Notes: generated by a model from the sequence alone, not told the origin. 55,348 nucleotides of DNA from a virus (IMGVR_UViG_3300010370_000047:1-55348), one strand, 5' to 3'; positions 21,942 through 30,881 are shown, counted from the stretch's first letter. Translations and numbers: made by a program.

Positions 21942-23813
21942 ATGACCACTTACCGTCCTCTTGTTATTGTTAGCGGGCTCGTCTCCGCATTACCTGCAGG
22001 CGATTCGTTTTCTGCTGGTTCTGCATCCTCTTCGCAGCTTATCGGCACAAGCGGCCTTGTGGGCAGTGGGTCAGTTAATGGTGCTGTTCGTTTAGACGTA
22101 CAACCCGCTGTTGCTTCCAGCGGAGTTATTTTTACAGATTCGGCTTTAGGTTGTGACGGCGCTGCTTTTGCAACCGCAACAACCGCTCAGGCGTCAGGTA
22201 CTGCAGCTCTTAGTTTAAGTAGTACTGCTCAAGCCAGCGGTAATGCCGCTATTTCGCTGGCTCTTACTGCACAAGCTTCGGGTAATGCCGCTTTAGCCGG
22301 AGCCGCCGGGACATCTACTAATGGACCCACGGCAACCTTTACAGCTGGAGTCACATTTAGTGCAGGCGTTGTTCCGGCTGGGTTAAATAATGCGAATCTT
22401 ATTGAGCCTATAAGAGTTGCCACAACTCCCACTGTATCTCAATCTGTCACTACCTTCCCTAGTGGGAATACCCCGATGGGATCAACCTGTACTTATCATT
22501 CTGCTCAAAACAGAACTGTTAATGTCTTTGCTTTTCCAGGCACTTATTATCCCGCAGCTAACGTATGCCAAGTCGTCTCGGGATCTGGGACCTGGACTAC
22601 TCCCGTTATTCTTGAATCTGTTGGTGTAGGCACCGCTCAAGTAGTTTCCACTTATGAACCTACAAGTCAACGCATATTAGTTACCTATGCCTCCGGTGGC
22701 ACTAGTCTTAGGGGCATAGTATTATCTTTAACTGGTTCTACTATAACCGCATTTTCACAGGGTGCATTTCTTAGTGGTGCTTATATCTACTATGTGGATC
22801 AGGCAAGTAATTCCGCTGGCTCTAATATTGTATTAGCTTATACAGATAATACTACTCTTTCAGCCCGTATTGTTACCATAAGTGGCAACACCGCTACTTA
22901 TGGTACAGCTGTTGTAGTACGCAGTTCAAATAATCCATATCCTGTTAGATTAGCTGTTTTAACATCTACTAAATTCTTTATAATGTATTCTACAACCGTT
23001 GGCATTTTGGCTAACGTTTGCACAACCGCAGGCACTACTATAACAGTAAATAGTACTTATACACTTTTTTCTTATCCCGCTCAAGGACCTGACTATTTCG
23101 GTTTAGCTTATCATGTATCCGGTGACTATTTACTAGCAGCTTTTTACATTAATACGGATACGTATCCAGTTCCTTTTGAGTATAACTGTTTGTATATTAC
23201 TGTTAGTGGCACTGTTATTTCCGTTGTTAACTATACAAATCTTGGATCGTATGGAAATTTTTCTAGTTTTGCTTATCTAACGTATTCGTCTAATTTAAAC
23301 CGCATACTTCTTATAGACTGTTACTATAATCGTGTTGCACAATTTTATTTATATGGAACTGTTCCTTATTTAAGCAATGTGCAGGGCGGCGCCGGGTATA
23401 CTTACAGGTGTATTCAACCTGCCTATGACTCTACTTCTAATACCTACATTACTGCTGGGGATAATCTTACTTCTACTAATACTGGTAATGGCATCGTTAC
23501 TTCAATCAGTGGAAATTATTCCATTTTACCGACCAGAAACGGTTTTAATAACTTTATAGGTTTAGTCAATACTGCGGCTGGTGTTCCTAGTGGAACTTCT
23601 ACAACAGTAACGCTGCCGGGGGGCTACGTAAGACGAAACGCTACCACATTCAGTTCTAACCAAAAAATATATTTGGGTGACGCCTCTGTACAGTATTCTG
23701 ACACTTACAACTTATTACCTAATAATTTGCCGGGTTGGAACTCAGATCTTCCCTGGACCAACATCGGCTATTCAGCTACTGCGAGCGGTATTCTGGTTCT
23801 AAAATCTATCTAA
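21942..23813 (+). CDS. long tail fibre, member 1 of a three-gene family
   Basis: 623 residues in three parts. The N-terminal module (PLVIVSGLVSALPAGDSF) is shared with the genes at 23844 and 26052. Residues about 85-125 are 14-residue repeats of the form TAQASGNAALSLAL, two heptads each, probably a trimeric coiled coil. The middle has blade-like repeats (ILVTYASGG, IVLAYTDNT, FIMYSTTVG) resembling a beta-propeller, and the end carries an NGFNNFIGL tip module. It is more AT-rich than the chaperone cassette. Likely receptor-binding fibre. Confidence 0.7.
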   Translation: MTTYRPLVIVSGLVSALPAGDSFSAGSASSSQLIGTSGLVGSGSVNGAVRLDVQPAVASSGVIFTDSALGCDGAAFATATTAQASGTAALSLSSTAQASGNAAISLALTAQASGNAALAGAAGTSTNGPTATFTAGVTFSAGVVPAGLNNANLIEPIRVATTPTVSQSVTTFPSGNTPMGSTCTYHSAQNRTVNVFAFPGTYYPAANVCQVVSGSGTWTTPVILESVGVGTAQVVSTYEPTSQRILVTYASGGTSLRGIVLSLTGSTITAFSQGAFLSGAYIYYVDQASNSAGSNIVLAYTDNTTLSARIVTISGNTATYGTAVVVRSSNNPYPVRLAVLTSTKFFIMYSTTVGILANVCTTAGTTITVNSTYTLFSYPAQGPDYFGLAYHVSGDYLLAAFYINTDTYPVPFEYNCLYITVSGTVISVVNYTNLGSYGNFSSFAYLTYSSNLNRILLIDCYYNRVAQFYLYGTVPYLSNVQGGAGYTYRCIQPAYDSTSNTYITAGDNLTSTNTGNGIVTSISGNYSILPTRNGFNNFIGLVNTAAGVPSGTSTTVTLPGGYVRRNATTFSSNQKIYLGDASVQYSDTYNLLPNNLPGWNSDLPWTNIGYSATASGILVLKSI

Positions 23814-23843
23814 AGGAAGTATTTCTGATTTAAATTTTTAATT

Positions 23844-25709
23844 ATGGCTAGTCGCATCCCTGTTGTTACCATTAGTGGGCAAATCTCACAGTTGCCTCCT
23901 GGGGATTCCGTTTCAGGAGCTTCCTTTGGATCTTTTGTAGCTGGTAGCGGATTAGCAGGCTCTGCGGCTTTTGGTTCCAATTTAACTCCTTCTATATCAC
24001 TCAGTTCTAATCCGAGTGGATTATTCATTAGTTCAGGTAGCCTCGCCAATAACGGATCTGATTTAGTCGCAGCTTCCTCCGCCCTTGCCAGTGGCGTTGC
24101 TGCTAATTCGGCTGCCACTGTCGCACTTGCCAGTGGGAATGCCGCTTTCCCCATCGCAAACTCCGCTTTAGCCAGCGGTAATGCGGCGTTATCCACTATC
24201 GCTTCCGCGCCTGCTGGAGTATTTCAAGCATACACAGCATCGTCTACTGTTATATCCGGATCTCCCGTTGGCGTGGACAACTCAAATCGAATTCAAACGA
24301 TCCGTACTGTTCCAACAGATTTTCCAACATTTTCTTCTCAAGGTACTCTTACCACCGGGGGCGGGAATTCTAACAATAATAACACTGCTTACGATTCTAC
24401 AAATAACCAAACTATATTAGTTTATCAAAATTCTTCTGGTTATCCAACGGCTGTTGCTTACACAGTAACAGGGACAACTGCAACAGCGGGTACACCCGTT
24501 GTTATGGAGTCTTTTTCTGGTTTTCCTAGTATTGTTTCTATAAATAGTACACAGTCTGTCGTAGTTTACACTCGATCGGCAGGTAGTGCAGGTACTATTA
24601 GAGCCGCTGTTCTTACATCGTCAGCTGGTAGAACTGTTTCTTTTGGGGTTGTTGGTACTGCGGCGACAAATGTGTACAGTTATGCCGGGTATAACCTTAC
24701 TCCTATTGGCTACGATGTTTCTACATCTAGAGTAGTTGTAGCCTATCTTCGTAGTACTACTATTGATTTATTTGGAATTGTAGGTAGTATTTCCGGTACA
24801 ACTATAACATGGGGCACTCCTACTGCAATTGACGCTAATAATAATAATTACAGTACATACGCATCCTTTGTCTATTTTTCTTCCCAGAGTAAATTATTAA
24901 TTGTATATTATGACAGTGCTGTTACTGGCACTGGGCTTGTACGATACCTTACAATTTCGGGTTTAACTCTTACGCCATCTACTGCTTCTACGTTTTATTC
25001 AGGTACATCTTATTTTATATCTACTGCTTATTCTACTGTCGCAAACAAGTGTGCCATCTTCTTTGAGAGCTACGCTAATGGAGTTTCTGCCGTTGTCTTA
25101 GATTTCAATGGGTCCACTTTTAGTGCAGGCTCCCGCACTGTATCTCCATCTTTATATAACGCTGATTATTATTACTATATGAGTTCTGCCTATTATTCTT
25201 CTTCGGATAAGTTTATTGTTACTGCTGGTTATACTAATTCTGGCGCTGTTGTTTGTAGCATCGTAGGCACCTCCATCATCTTCGGTCCGTTTCGTGCCTT
25301 TCCCGACTATTACAACACCGCTAATTATACATCAGTATCTTTATTTTCAAGTTTAGGGGTATTTGTCGTTGTAAGATTGATCGCGAGCGGTGCAATAGCT
25401 TATTACGTTGTAACGTCTTTATCATCTAATTTGCTACAACCCACTAAAAATGGCTACCCTAATTATATTGGGGTCGCTCAAAGCACCGTTGCTAGTGGAT
25501 CTTCTATTAATGTTAGGTTGCCTGGGTCTGTCGACAAGAATCAAACCGGATTAACTACTGGTTCTTTCTATTATTTAAATCCCACGACTAGCGGCATAAC
25601 GACAGCCTCTGGCCAGCCCGCAACCTGGAGTGGGAGTTACCCCGAGAGCTGGCAACCAGTAGGAAAGGCTATAAACTCTTCGAGTTTGATTTTAACTGGT
25701 ATACTTTAA
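23844..25709 (+). CDS. long tail fibre, member 2 of a three-gene family
   Basis: 621 residues with the same plan as the gene before it: the PVVTISGQISQLPPGDS head, coiled repeats around ALASGNAAL, a propeller-like middle with VVYT, VVAYL, IVYYDS strands, and an end module NGYPNYIGVAQ ... TGLTTGSFYYLNPTTSG. The middle differs strongly from member 1, as expected where receptor specificity diversifies. The head and end are shared. Confidence 0.7.
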   Translation: MASRIPVVTISGQISQLPPGDSVSGASFGSFVAGSGLAGSAAFGSNLTPSISLSSNPSGLFISSGSLANNGSDLVAASSALASGVAANSAATVALASGNAAFPIANSALASGNAALSTIASAPAGVFQAYTASSTVISGSPVGVDNSNRIQTIRTVPTDFPTFSSQGTLTTGGGNSNNNNTAYDSTNNQTILVYQNSSGYPTAVAYTVTGTTATAGTPVVMESFSGFPSIVSINSTQSVVVYTRSAGSAGTIRAAVLTSSAGRTVSFGVVGTAATNVYSYAGYNLTPIGYDVSTSRVVVAYLRSTTIDLFGIVGSISGTTITWGTPTAIDANNNNYSTYASFVYFSSQSKLLIVYYDSAVTGTGLVRYLTISGLTLTPSTASTFYSGTSYFISTAYSTVANKCAIFFESYANGVSAVVLDFNGSTFSAGSRTVSPSLYNADYYYYMSSAYYSSSDKFIVTAGYTNSGAVVCSIVGTSIIFGPFRAFPDYYNTANYTSVSLFSSLGVFVVVRLIASGAIAYYVVTSLSSNLLQPTKNGYPNYIGVAQSTVASGSSINVRLPGSVDKNQTGLTTGSFYYLNPTTSGITTASGQPATWSGSYPESWQPVGKAINSSSLILTGIL

Positions 25710-25739
25710 TAGCGTGTCGTTTAAGTTCTCACGCAATCT

Positions 25740-26018
25740 ATGAAAACAATTTGTCGGCTTCCGGATTTTGAAGTTCCTAACGTCAGTCTGTATCTTTATT
25801 CGGACGACACCCCCATCTCTGTGGAAAGCGATCGAACCATCATCGGGGATCCCGCTAACCCCAGTTTATATATCTTAGATTGCAAGACATCTAACTGTGT
25901 TCTTCACGAAGATGTTTCGGAACCCTCGGATTGGTACGGGTGGAAGTACACGTACACGGATGAGGACGGCTGGGAATTAAACCCTCAATGGGAACCTCCT
26001 ATCCCTCCTCGTCAGTAA
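25740..26018 (+). CDS. small protein between fibre genes
   Basis: 92 residues, not recognised. It is acidic, with many Asp, Trp, Tyr and Pro; four Cys; ends in a Pro-rich tail (WEPPIPPRQ). It lies between two fibre-family members, so a small fibre chaperone or capping subunit is possible. Confidence 0.45.
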   Translation: MKTICRLPDFEVPNVSLYLYSDDTPISVESDRTIIGDPANPSLYILDCKTSNCVLHEDVSEPSDWYGWKYTYTDEDGWELNPQWEPPIPPRQ

Positions 26019-26051
26019 TCAGATAAACTAAAGGAATAACGGGCGGTTAAT

Positions 26052-26795
26052 GTGACTGAATACTCTCCTCTTGTCTTAATAAGCGGGGCGTATAGTCAAC
26101 TTCCGCCCGGTGATTTCATTGAGGGAGTGAGTCCGGGGACCGTTACCCCCGTAAGTGGTTTAGGCGGCGGTGGAGACCTAAACGCTGGGAATGTTTCCGT
26201 TTTTATTCAATTAAGTGCTAACCCTAGTGGACTCATCTTCGCCAACAACCGGTTAGGTTTTGATGGTGTTTCGCTTGTTAATTCTGCCGCAGCTTCGGCT
26301 TCTGGGAACGTAGCCCTTAGTACCGCCAGTCGAGCTTTGGCAAGCGGTAATTCCGCTCTGTCTCTTGCTTCTACAGCTCTAGCGAGCGGGAATGCGGCTC
26401 TCTCAGCTGCGGCAGCCGCAGGTACGGGCGCTGCCAATAGCGCTACTTTTACAGCAAGTGGTCCCCTTCTTTCTGGTACTCCAGTCGGCTTTGACAATCG
26501 CGGCTTTGTACAGGCGGTCTTTGGAAGCTCTCCGACTAATAACGGATTCAATAATTTTTTAGGAGTAGCTCGTTCTGCAGCAGCTAGCGGCGGAACCGTT
26601 ACTGTCGATTTTGCCGATACTGTCGTTACTAATCAAACAGGGTTAACCACTGGATCTACTTATTACGTAAATCCCACCACGAGCGGCTTTACTACAGCTT
26701 CTGGTCGACCTGCTTCCTGGACCGGCGCTATCCCGTGGGCACCAGTAGGTCGGGCTGTGTCTACTTCGGGGCTACTTCTTTTCAATATTATTTAA
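26052..26795 (+). CDS. short tail fibre, member 3 of a three-gene family (lacks the middle domain)
   Basis: 247 residues. The head (PLVLISGAYSQLPPGDF), the 14-residue coiled repeats (ALASGNSALSLAST) and the end module (NGFNNFLGVARS ... TGLTTGSTYYVNPTTSG) all match members 1 and 2, but the roughly 300-residue propeller-like middle is missing. It looks like a deletion derivative that could act as a short alternative fibre or as an end piece for the longer ones. The GTG start has AAAGGAA upstream. Confidence 0.7.
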   Translation: MTEYSPLVLISGAYSQLPPGDFIEGVSPGTVTPVSGLGGGGDLNAGNVSVFIQLSANPSGLIFANNRLGFDGVSLVNSAAASASGNVALSTASRALASGNSALSLASTALASGNAALSAAAAAGTGAANSATFTASGPLLSGTPVGFDNRGFVQAVFGSSPTNNGFNNFLGVARSAAASGGTVTVDFADTVVTNQTGLTTGSTYYVNPTTSGFTTASGRPASWTGAIPWAPVGRAVSTSGLLLFNII

Positions 26796-26832
26796 ATCCC
26801 TAACTTATCGTTATATTCTTTTACACGTAAAG

Positions 26833-26862
26833 AGTAACTTTAATCCTGTTACTTCTTTCCGC
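26833..26862 (+). terminator. weak terminator-like hairpin after the fibre block
   Basis: AGTAAC (26833-26838) pairs with GTTACT (26848-26853), followed by a T-rich tail. It lies between the last fibre and speD. Confidence 0.3.
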
Positions 26863-26882
26863 ATTACAATTAAAAAGTTTGA

Positions 26883-27251
26883 ATGCTATCGATGAGCAAC
26901 GGTAAGCACTGCATTTTGGAGCTATATCGCGCTAGTGCTGCCAAACTAAATGATGAGGCGCTGATCCGGAATATCCTTGAGGAGGCTGCTCGGGTTTCAA
27001 ACGCCACTCTGTTAGATATAAAAACGCATCCATTTATCCCTCAAGGTGTAACGGGATTTGCCCTTCTAGCTGAGTCTCATATATCAATTCATACTTGGCC
27101 TGAGAACGGTTACGCGGCGGTAGACGTTTTTACCTGCGGTGAGAAGACTGATCCAGAAATTGCCTGTAAGTTTTTAGCAGAAACTTTTGAGGCTAAATCG
27201 CATCACATCATTACTCTTGACCGTTATTTACCCGACCTTATTACTGCCTGA
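26883..27251 (+). CDS. speD: S-adenosylmethionine decarboxylase proenzyme
   Basis: 122 residues, the normal length for the small bacterial and archaeal SpeD type. The self-cleavage site ESHISIHTWPE is complete, with cleavage expected between E64 and S65 so that Ser becomes the pyruvoyl group. His70 and Cys85 (FTCG) are the catalytic partners. The enzyme makes decarboxylated SAM for spermidine synthesis. speD is a known cyanophage auxiliary gene, and polyamines may help DNA packing or host physiology. An in-frame ATG at 26892 is an alternative start. Confidence 0.95.
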   Translation: MLSMSNGKHCILELYRASAAKLNDEALIRNILEEAARVSNATLLDIKTHPFIPQGVTGFALLAESHISIHTWPENGYAAVDVFTCGEKTDPEIACKFLAETFEAKSHHIITLDRYLPDLITA

Positions 27252-27294
27252 CATCATTTCCCACCTAAAATAGTAGTCAGGCGCACACTTCTGA

Positions 27295-27690
27295 GTGAGC
27301 GAACAAGATCTACTGTTCGAACTCAAGTGTTTACAAAGAAGTTCTGCCCGTAAACGATTCAGAAAAGATATTTTTGAAGCGTGGGGACACTGCGCTTACT
27401 GCGGTTCCGATAGAGCTACCACGTTAGATCATGTTGTACCGCGAGCTAAGGGCGGATCTACTTGCCGTAGTAATCTAGTAGCTTCCTGTGCTACCTGTAA
27501 TTTACAAAAGTCAGACTCTATCTGGTTTACTTGGTTTAGGGCACAGGAATTCTGGTTACCAGAGCGCGAAGATCGCTTACTCGAATGGGTCAATCAAGAT
27601 CATATGAAAGTGGAGTCTGCTAGAGAGTACACACAGCTCTGTCAGACTCCACTAATTAGTCCAGCTTTTACTGCTTCGCCAGACGGGTGA
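27295..27690 (+). CDS. HNH endonuclease
   Basis: 131 residues. CAYCGS....TLDHVVPRAKGG......NLVASCATCN is a full HNH motif with the paired CxxC zinc ligands and catalytic His in LDHV. It could be a free-standing homing nuclease or take part in DNA processing. The GTG start follows TTCTGA closely. Its last 23 bp overlap the convergent holin-like gene. Confidence 0.85.
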   Translation: MSEQDLLFELKCLQRSSARKRFRKDIFEAWGHCAYCGSDRATTLDHVVPRAKGGSTCRSNLVASCATCNLQKSDSIWFTWFRAQEFWLPEREDRLLEWVNQDHMKVESAREYTQLCQTPLISPAFTASPDG

Positions 27691-27844
27691 TGATACCTGC
27701 CAGTATTTCGATCACTCGGTAATACTTGGCAACAGCGTCGTTATCCCGTTGCGTTGGCGTAAGGTTTACGATCAGGACTGCCAACGCGTGGATGGCGAAT
27801 AAGATTTCAAGCAGGGTTTTAGCGTTGGCTAATAGGTTGTCCAT
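27668..27844 (-). CDS. holin-like small membrane protein
   Basis: 58 residues with a strong AGGAGG Shine-Dalgarno 6 bases before the ATG. A hydrophobic helix (about residues 11-28, LLEILFAIHALAVLIVNL) is followed by a Pro-Thr turn, a polar stretch, a second amphipathic helix and a basic end. Size, topology and closeness to the endolysin suggest a holin or lysis accessory. It overlaps the HNH gene by 23 bp and is last in a short minus-strand unit. Confidence 0.5.
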   Translation of the reverse strand: MDNLLANAKTLLEILFAIHALAVLIVNLTPTQRDNDAVAKYYRVIEILAGIITRLAKQ

Positions 27845-27890
27845 AAGACCTCCTGGATACTTTTATCTTAAATGGTCTCCGAGTTTGTTC

Positions 27891-28205
27891 CTATTCTCTT
27901 TTGAAGTTGCTTTTTATTTCTAACATCCCGCCTAAGAGTTCTTGAGCTTTCGAGCCGTCAGGCCGGTGCTCTATATATGTACTTTTAGGGGGCTCCAGTT
28001 TATCCCATTCTCTTTTTATTTGTTCTACTTGTTTGTCTACGTCGTTTAAGGTTGTATCTATTTTCCATAGTACCCAGTCGTGTTTACAGTAACGCAGTAC
28101 TAATTTTAGTATTTTATATTTTTTGAGTATAGGGAAGTGGTCAGCAAAGTCTCGTATAACTTCGTAAATAAGTGCAAACCAAAAATTGTACTCAATTTTT
28201 TTCAT
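27891..28205 (-). CDS. unknown protein in the minus-strand lysis-side unit
   Basis: 104 residues, unrecognised. An aromatic-rich N-terminus (FWFALIYEVI) could be membrane associated. A helix with heptad-like spacing (VDKQVEQIKREWDKL) follows. It overlaps the upstream membrane gene by 14 bp. Confidence 0.45.
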   Translation of the reverse strand: MKKIEYNFWFALIYEVIRDFADHFPILKKYKILKLVLRYCKHDWVLWKIDTTLNDVDKQVEQIKREWDKLEPPKSTYIEHRPDGSKAQELLGGMLEIKSNFKRE

Positions 28206-28461
28206 TGATCTTACTTAGGATCAACTGATCTAATTTATCATTTATGTGGTTAAGCCTATCTTTAATCTCTGTTAAGCCTGAATTTAAATCGGCTTTTGAA
28301 GCGTAGTTAATTGGGAATTCAGCTACAGTTTTTTCTACGTCATCTAATCGTTTTTTTACGGAATTAAAGCGATCATTTAATATCGTTTGTCGCTGTTGGT
28401 GAGACCAAGTAAATAAGCCGAGTACAGTGGCGGCTATGGCTACAAGTGCTTCGGCTCCCAT
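28192..28461 (-). CDS. membrane-anchored coiled-coil protein (spanin- or holin-like)
   Basis: 89 residues: one N-terminal membrane helix (about 5-22, ALVAIAATVLGLFTWSH) followed by about 60 residues of coiled coil (VKKRLDDVEKTVAEF, LTEIKDRLNHINDKLDQLI). This is the layout of i-spanins and some lysis accessories. It starts a minus-strand unit opposite the endolysin operon. No outer-membrane partner was recognised. Confidence 0.5.
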   Translation of the reverse strand: MGAEALVAIAATVLGLFTWSHQQRQTILNDRFNSVKKRLDDVEKTVAEFPINYASKADLNSGLTEIKDRLNHINDKLDQLILSKINEKN

Positions 28462-28555
28462 TCATCCGATTTCTATCTTTTTGAATTTTAGATCTTCTGT
28501 ATTCTTACCGACCATAAAATATCGTTTAAACTAACAATATTCAGGGGGCTTAAAA

Positions 28556-28993
28556 GTGAGCCAATTTACTAAAAATCTTGAACTCGATAACCTCCTTGCG
28601 AGTGGTGTGTCGACGACGAGTTATCGGTCATGTTCTACCTCTTTTGATCAGCGCCGTACTCTCGACGCAAGCGGCGTGGTAGTTGTTACCTCTTCTCAGC
28701 GTGAATACGCAGCTGACGGTGTATACGGTATCTCCGATTACTACGAGATGACCGTTAATGCTACCGGCGTTCTTCGTGTCAATATTCGTGAAGTTAATTC
28801 TTGCGGAAATATTATTGTTCTGGATGCTTCAGGTACCGAAGTTTTAACTGCTGCTCCTTCTAAGTTCAGCTCCCGCGCTAACTCAGTTACAACCACTAAT
28901 ATTAATTCCTCCGGTGTTTACTATACCTATATTCAACTGAAGGGTCGTAGTGGCGCTCAATATAAAGTCGGTCTGGATGTGACGCCGGCCTAA
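28556..28993 (+). CDS. beta-sandwich protein before the endolysin
   Basis: 145 residues. The pattern of strands with a Gly/Asn-rich turn (GVLRVNIREVNSCGNIIVLDASG ... YYTYIQLKGRSGAQYKVGLDV) resembles pre-peptidase C-terminal or adhesion-type sandwiches. It overlaps the endolysin ATG by one base. It may be a minor virion or surface-binding protein. GTG start with CAGGGGG upstream. Confidence 0.5.
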   Translation: MSQFTKNLELDNLLASGVSTTSYRSCSTSFDQRRTLDASGVVVVTSSQREYAADGVYGISDYYEMTVNATGVLRVNIREVNSCGNIIVLDASGTEVLTAAPSKFSSRANSVTTTNINSSGVYYTYIQLKGRSGAQYKVGLDVTPA

Positions 28994-30231
28994 TGCACAT
29001 CTCCCAAAAGGGAGTCGATCTCGTCAAACGTTTCGAAGGTCTAAGCCTGACCTCCTATCAGTGTGAGGCGCGCGTGTGGACTATCGGGTATGGTACGACG
29101 GGTTCTGAAGTCGGCCCCAATCAGACGATTACAGAGCAACAGGCTGAGAGTCTCCTGCGTAGGGACTTATCTTACTTTGAATCCAAAGTTTCGGATTCAT
29201 TAAAAGTATCTGTTAATCAGAATGAGTTTGATGCCCTTGTAAGTTTTACGTTTAACGTTGGTATCTCGGCGTTTAGAGGCTCCACCCTTTTAAAACTCTT
29301 AAATGACCGAGCTGATAGACAGATCGTTGCCTCAGAGTTTTTAAAGTGGGTAAAAGTGGGAGAAAAGATTAGCGAAGGATTAAAGAATCGGCGCGAGCAG
29401 GAGAAATCGCTATTCTTAGCCAAGCCTCTCCACCCTCTTTTGAGTTCGTCCATCGTTGCGAAACAAGACACGTGGTTGAAACGGGAGTCGAAGCAGGCTT
29501 CTGATCTGCCTGCTGAGAAGAAACTTTTTGTTCCCAAAGGTTCCGCTCACGCCTGGGATCTTATATCTATTGTTCCTGGGTGTTCGGATTACAAAATCAA
29601 ACTGTCCGCCCAACCTGATCGTGACTGGTGGTTCTATCCCGATCATTGGAAGATAATAAACGATATCAAAGAGGAAGTACACGAAGACTTCAAACACCCA
29701 ACTAAATTAGTACTTGATGTTCCTTATTACAGTCAGAGGGATAACAAAGTAGATCCAATGCGGACCTGCTTTAGTAGTAGTTGTGCGATGCTACTTAAGT
29801 ACCTGAAACCGGCTAGCATCGCTAACGATGACGAGTACATAAAAGTTGTCTACGCTTATGGTGACACCACGGATGCTTCCGTCCAAGTAAAAGCTTTGAA
29901 GGACTTCGGTGTCCGCGCCGAGTTTCACCAGGATTTTGGCTGGAGCGACATTGATTCCCAGCTAGCCCGTGGCATTCCCGTCCCTATTGGTGTTTTGCAC
30001 AAGGGTTCTGTACAAAATCCCACAGGCGGAGGCCATTGGCTTGTAGTCATAGGTAGAAATGAAGATAATACAAAGTATGTTGTGAACGATCCGTTTGGGG
30101 AGATGGACTTAATAAATGGAGGATATGTTTCCTCTAACGGAAAACATTTGTTGTATTCCAAGAAAAATCTAGGACCTCGATTTATGGTTGAGGGACCTGG
30201 GACCGGTTGGGTTATTAAGGCATTCGTATGA
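28993..30231 (+). CDS. two-domain endolysin: GH24 lysozyme plus C39-like peptidase
   Basis: 412 residues. Residues 1-145 are a GH24 phage lysozyme with E15, C24 and T30 in the E-x8-C/D-x5-T arrangement. A linker follows (KQDTWLKRESKQ ... PKGSAHAWDLI), perhaps an SH3-like wall binder. Residues about 238-400 match a C39-like peptidase: Cys near 257 (RTCFSSSCAML), His near 346 (GGHWLVV) and Asp near 363 (VNDPFG). It should hydrolyse glycan strands and perhaps peptide bonds at lysis. No signal peptide is visible, so it needs a holin. Confidence 0.85.
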   Translation: MHISQKGVDLVKRFEGLSLTSYQCEARVWTIGYGTTGSEVGPNQTITEQQAESLLRRDLSYFESKVSDSLKVSVNQNEFDALVSFTFNVGISAFRGSTLLKLLNDRADRQIVASEFLKWVKVGEKISEGLKNRREQEKSLFLAKPLHPLLSSSIVAKQDTWLKRESKQASDLPAEKKLFVPKGSAHAWDLISIVPGCSDYKIKLSAQPDRDWWFYPDHWKIINDIKEEVHEDFKHPTKLVLDVPYYSQRDNKVDPMRTCFSSSCAMLLKYLKPASIANDDEYIKVVYAYGDTTDASVQVKALKDFGVRAEFHQDFGWSDIDSQLARGIPVPIGVLHKGSVQNPTGGGHWLVVIGRNEDNTKYVVNDPFGEMDLINGGYVSSNGKHLLYSKKNLGPRFMVEGPGTGWVIKAFV

Positions 30232-30428
30232 ACTCGACCGCGTGGGACAACGTAGCCCGGTGCGCTGACATCCGTGCCCAGGAGAAAACCTTTAATTGGG
30301 ATGAAGATTCCAGTCCTCTAGGGGATTTAACAACCCGCGAGATGGCCCGGATGCTAAGTTATCGATCTGCGCTAATTGAAAATCTTGTCCGAGACTTCCA
30401 AGAGCATTACGAATTTCCAAGGATTTGA
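30228..30428 (+). CDS. small protein coupled to the endolysin
   Basis: 66 residues, unrecognised, helical and acidic. It starts in an ATGA overlap with the endolysin. The next gene overlaps its end by up to 53 bp in another frame and has no good start of its own, so a frameshift product is possible. Confidence 0.45.
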   Translation: MNSTAWDNVARCADIRAQEKTFNWDEDSSPLGDLTTREMARMLSYRSALIENLVRDFQEHYEFPRI

Positions 30429-30657
30429 CTGGCAATCTGTTCTTGATACTTGGGATGTTAAAGAAGAGCAAATTAAAGCTGACTTTTTAGAAGTTTTATA
30501 TGACTTGTATAAACCTGAAGACCATACTTATACCGGTCTTTGGCAGCGTTTTGAAAAAGATGCTGCGGTGACTCTCCGTGATTATTGGGCTGAGGGTAAT
30601 GTTAAGACTTTTCGTTTAGATACTGATGAACCTAAAATAGAAACATCTACTAAGTAA
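30376..30657 (+). CDS. small acidic protein, start uncertain
   Basis: Up to 93 residues from a TTG at 30376 (second TTG at 30385). No Shine-Dalgarno supports either, and the first 18 codons overlap the previous gene. The core (FDWQSVLDTWDVKEEQIKAD, then LYDLYKPEDHTYTG) is unrecognised. It may be read by frameshift from the preceding gene. Confidence 0.45.
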   Translation: MKILSETSKSITNFQGFDWQSVLDTWDVKEEQIKADFLEVLYDLYKPEDHTYTGLWQRFEKDAAVTLRDYWAEGNVKTFRLDTDEPKIETSTK

Positions 30658-30659
30658 TT

Positions 30660-30881
30660 GTGTCTAGAAATTACGATCAAGAATATAAGAATTACCAGGG
30701 TACAGACGCTCAAAAAAAGCGTAGGGCTGCGCGTAACAAAGCTCGCCGTCGTTTGGAACGAGAAGGTCGTGTTCGTAAGGGCGACGGTAAGGATGTGGAT
30801 CACCGCGATGGTAATCCCCTGAATAATTCTGACGCTAATATAAGAGTAATGAGCCGTAGTCAGAACCGGAGCGAACATTAG
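30660..30881 (+). CDS. small HNH-like basic protein
   Basis: 73 residues. DVDHRDGNPLNNSDANIRVMS.SQNRS is the HNH core (D-H ... N ... N-R) of a small conserved protein that I recall from T4-like cyanophages; the N-terminal 40 residues are strongly basic. The GTG start is 2 bp after the previous stop and the stop abuts the next ATG. It may nick or bind DNA. Confidence 0.65.
   Translation: MSRNYDQEYKNYQGTDAQKKRRAARNKARRRLEREGRVRKGDGKDVDHRDGNPLNNSDANIRVMSRSQNRSEH

Noticed and set aside
21942-26795. Diversity-generating retroelement in the fibre genes
   Set aside because: No reverse transcriptase and no template repeat were seen; differences among fibres look modular.
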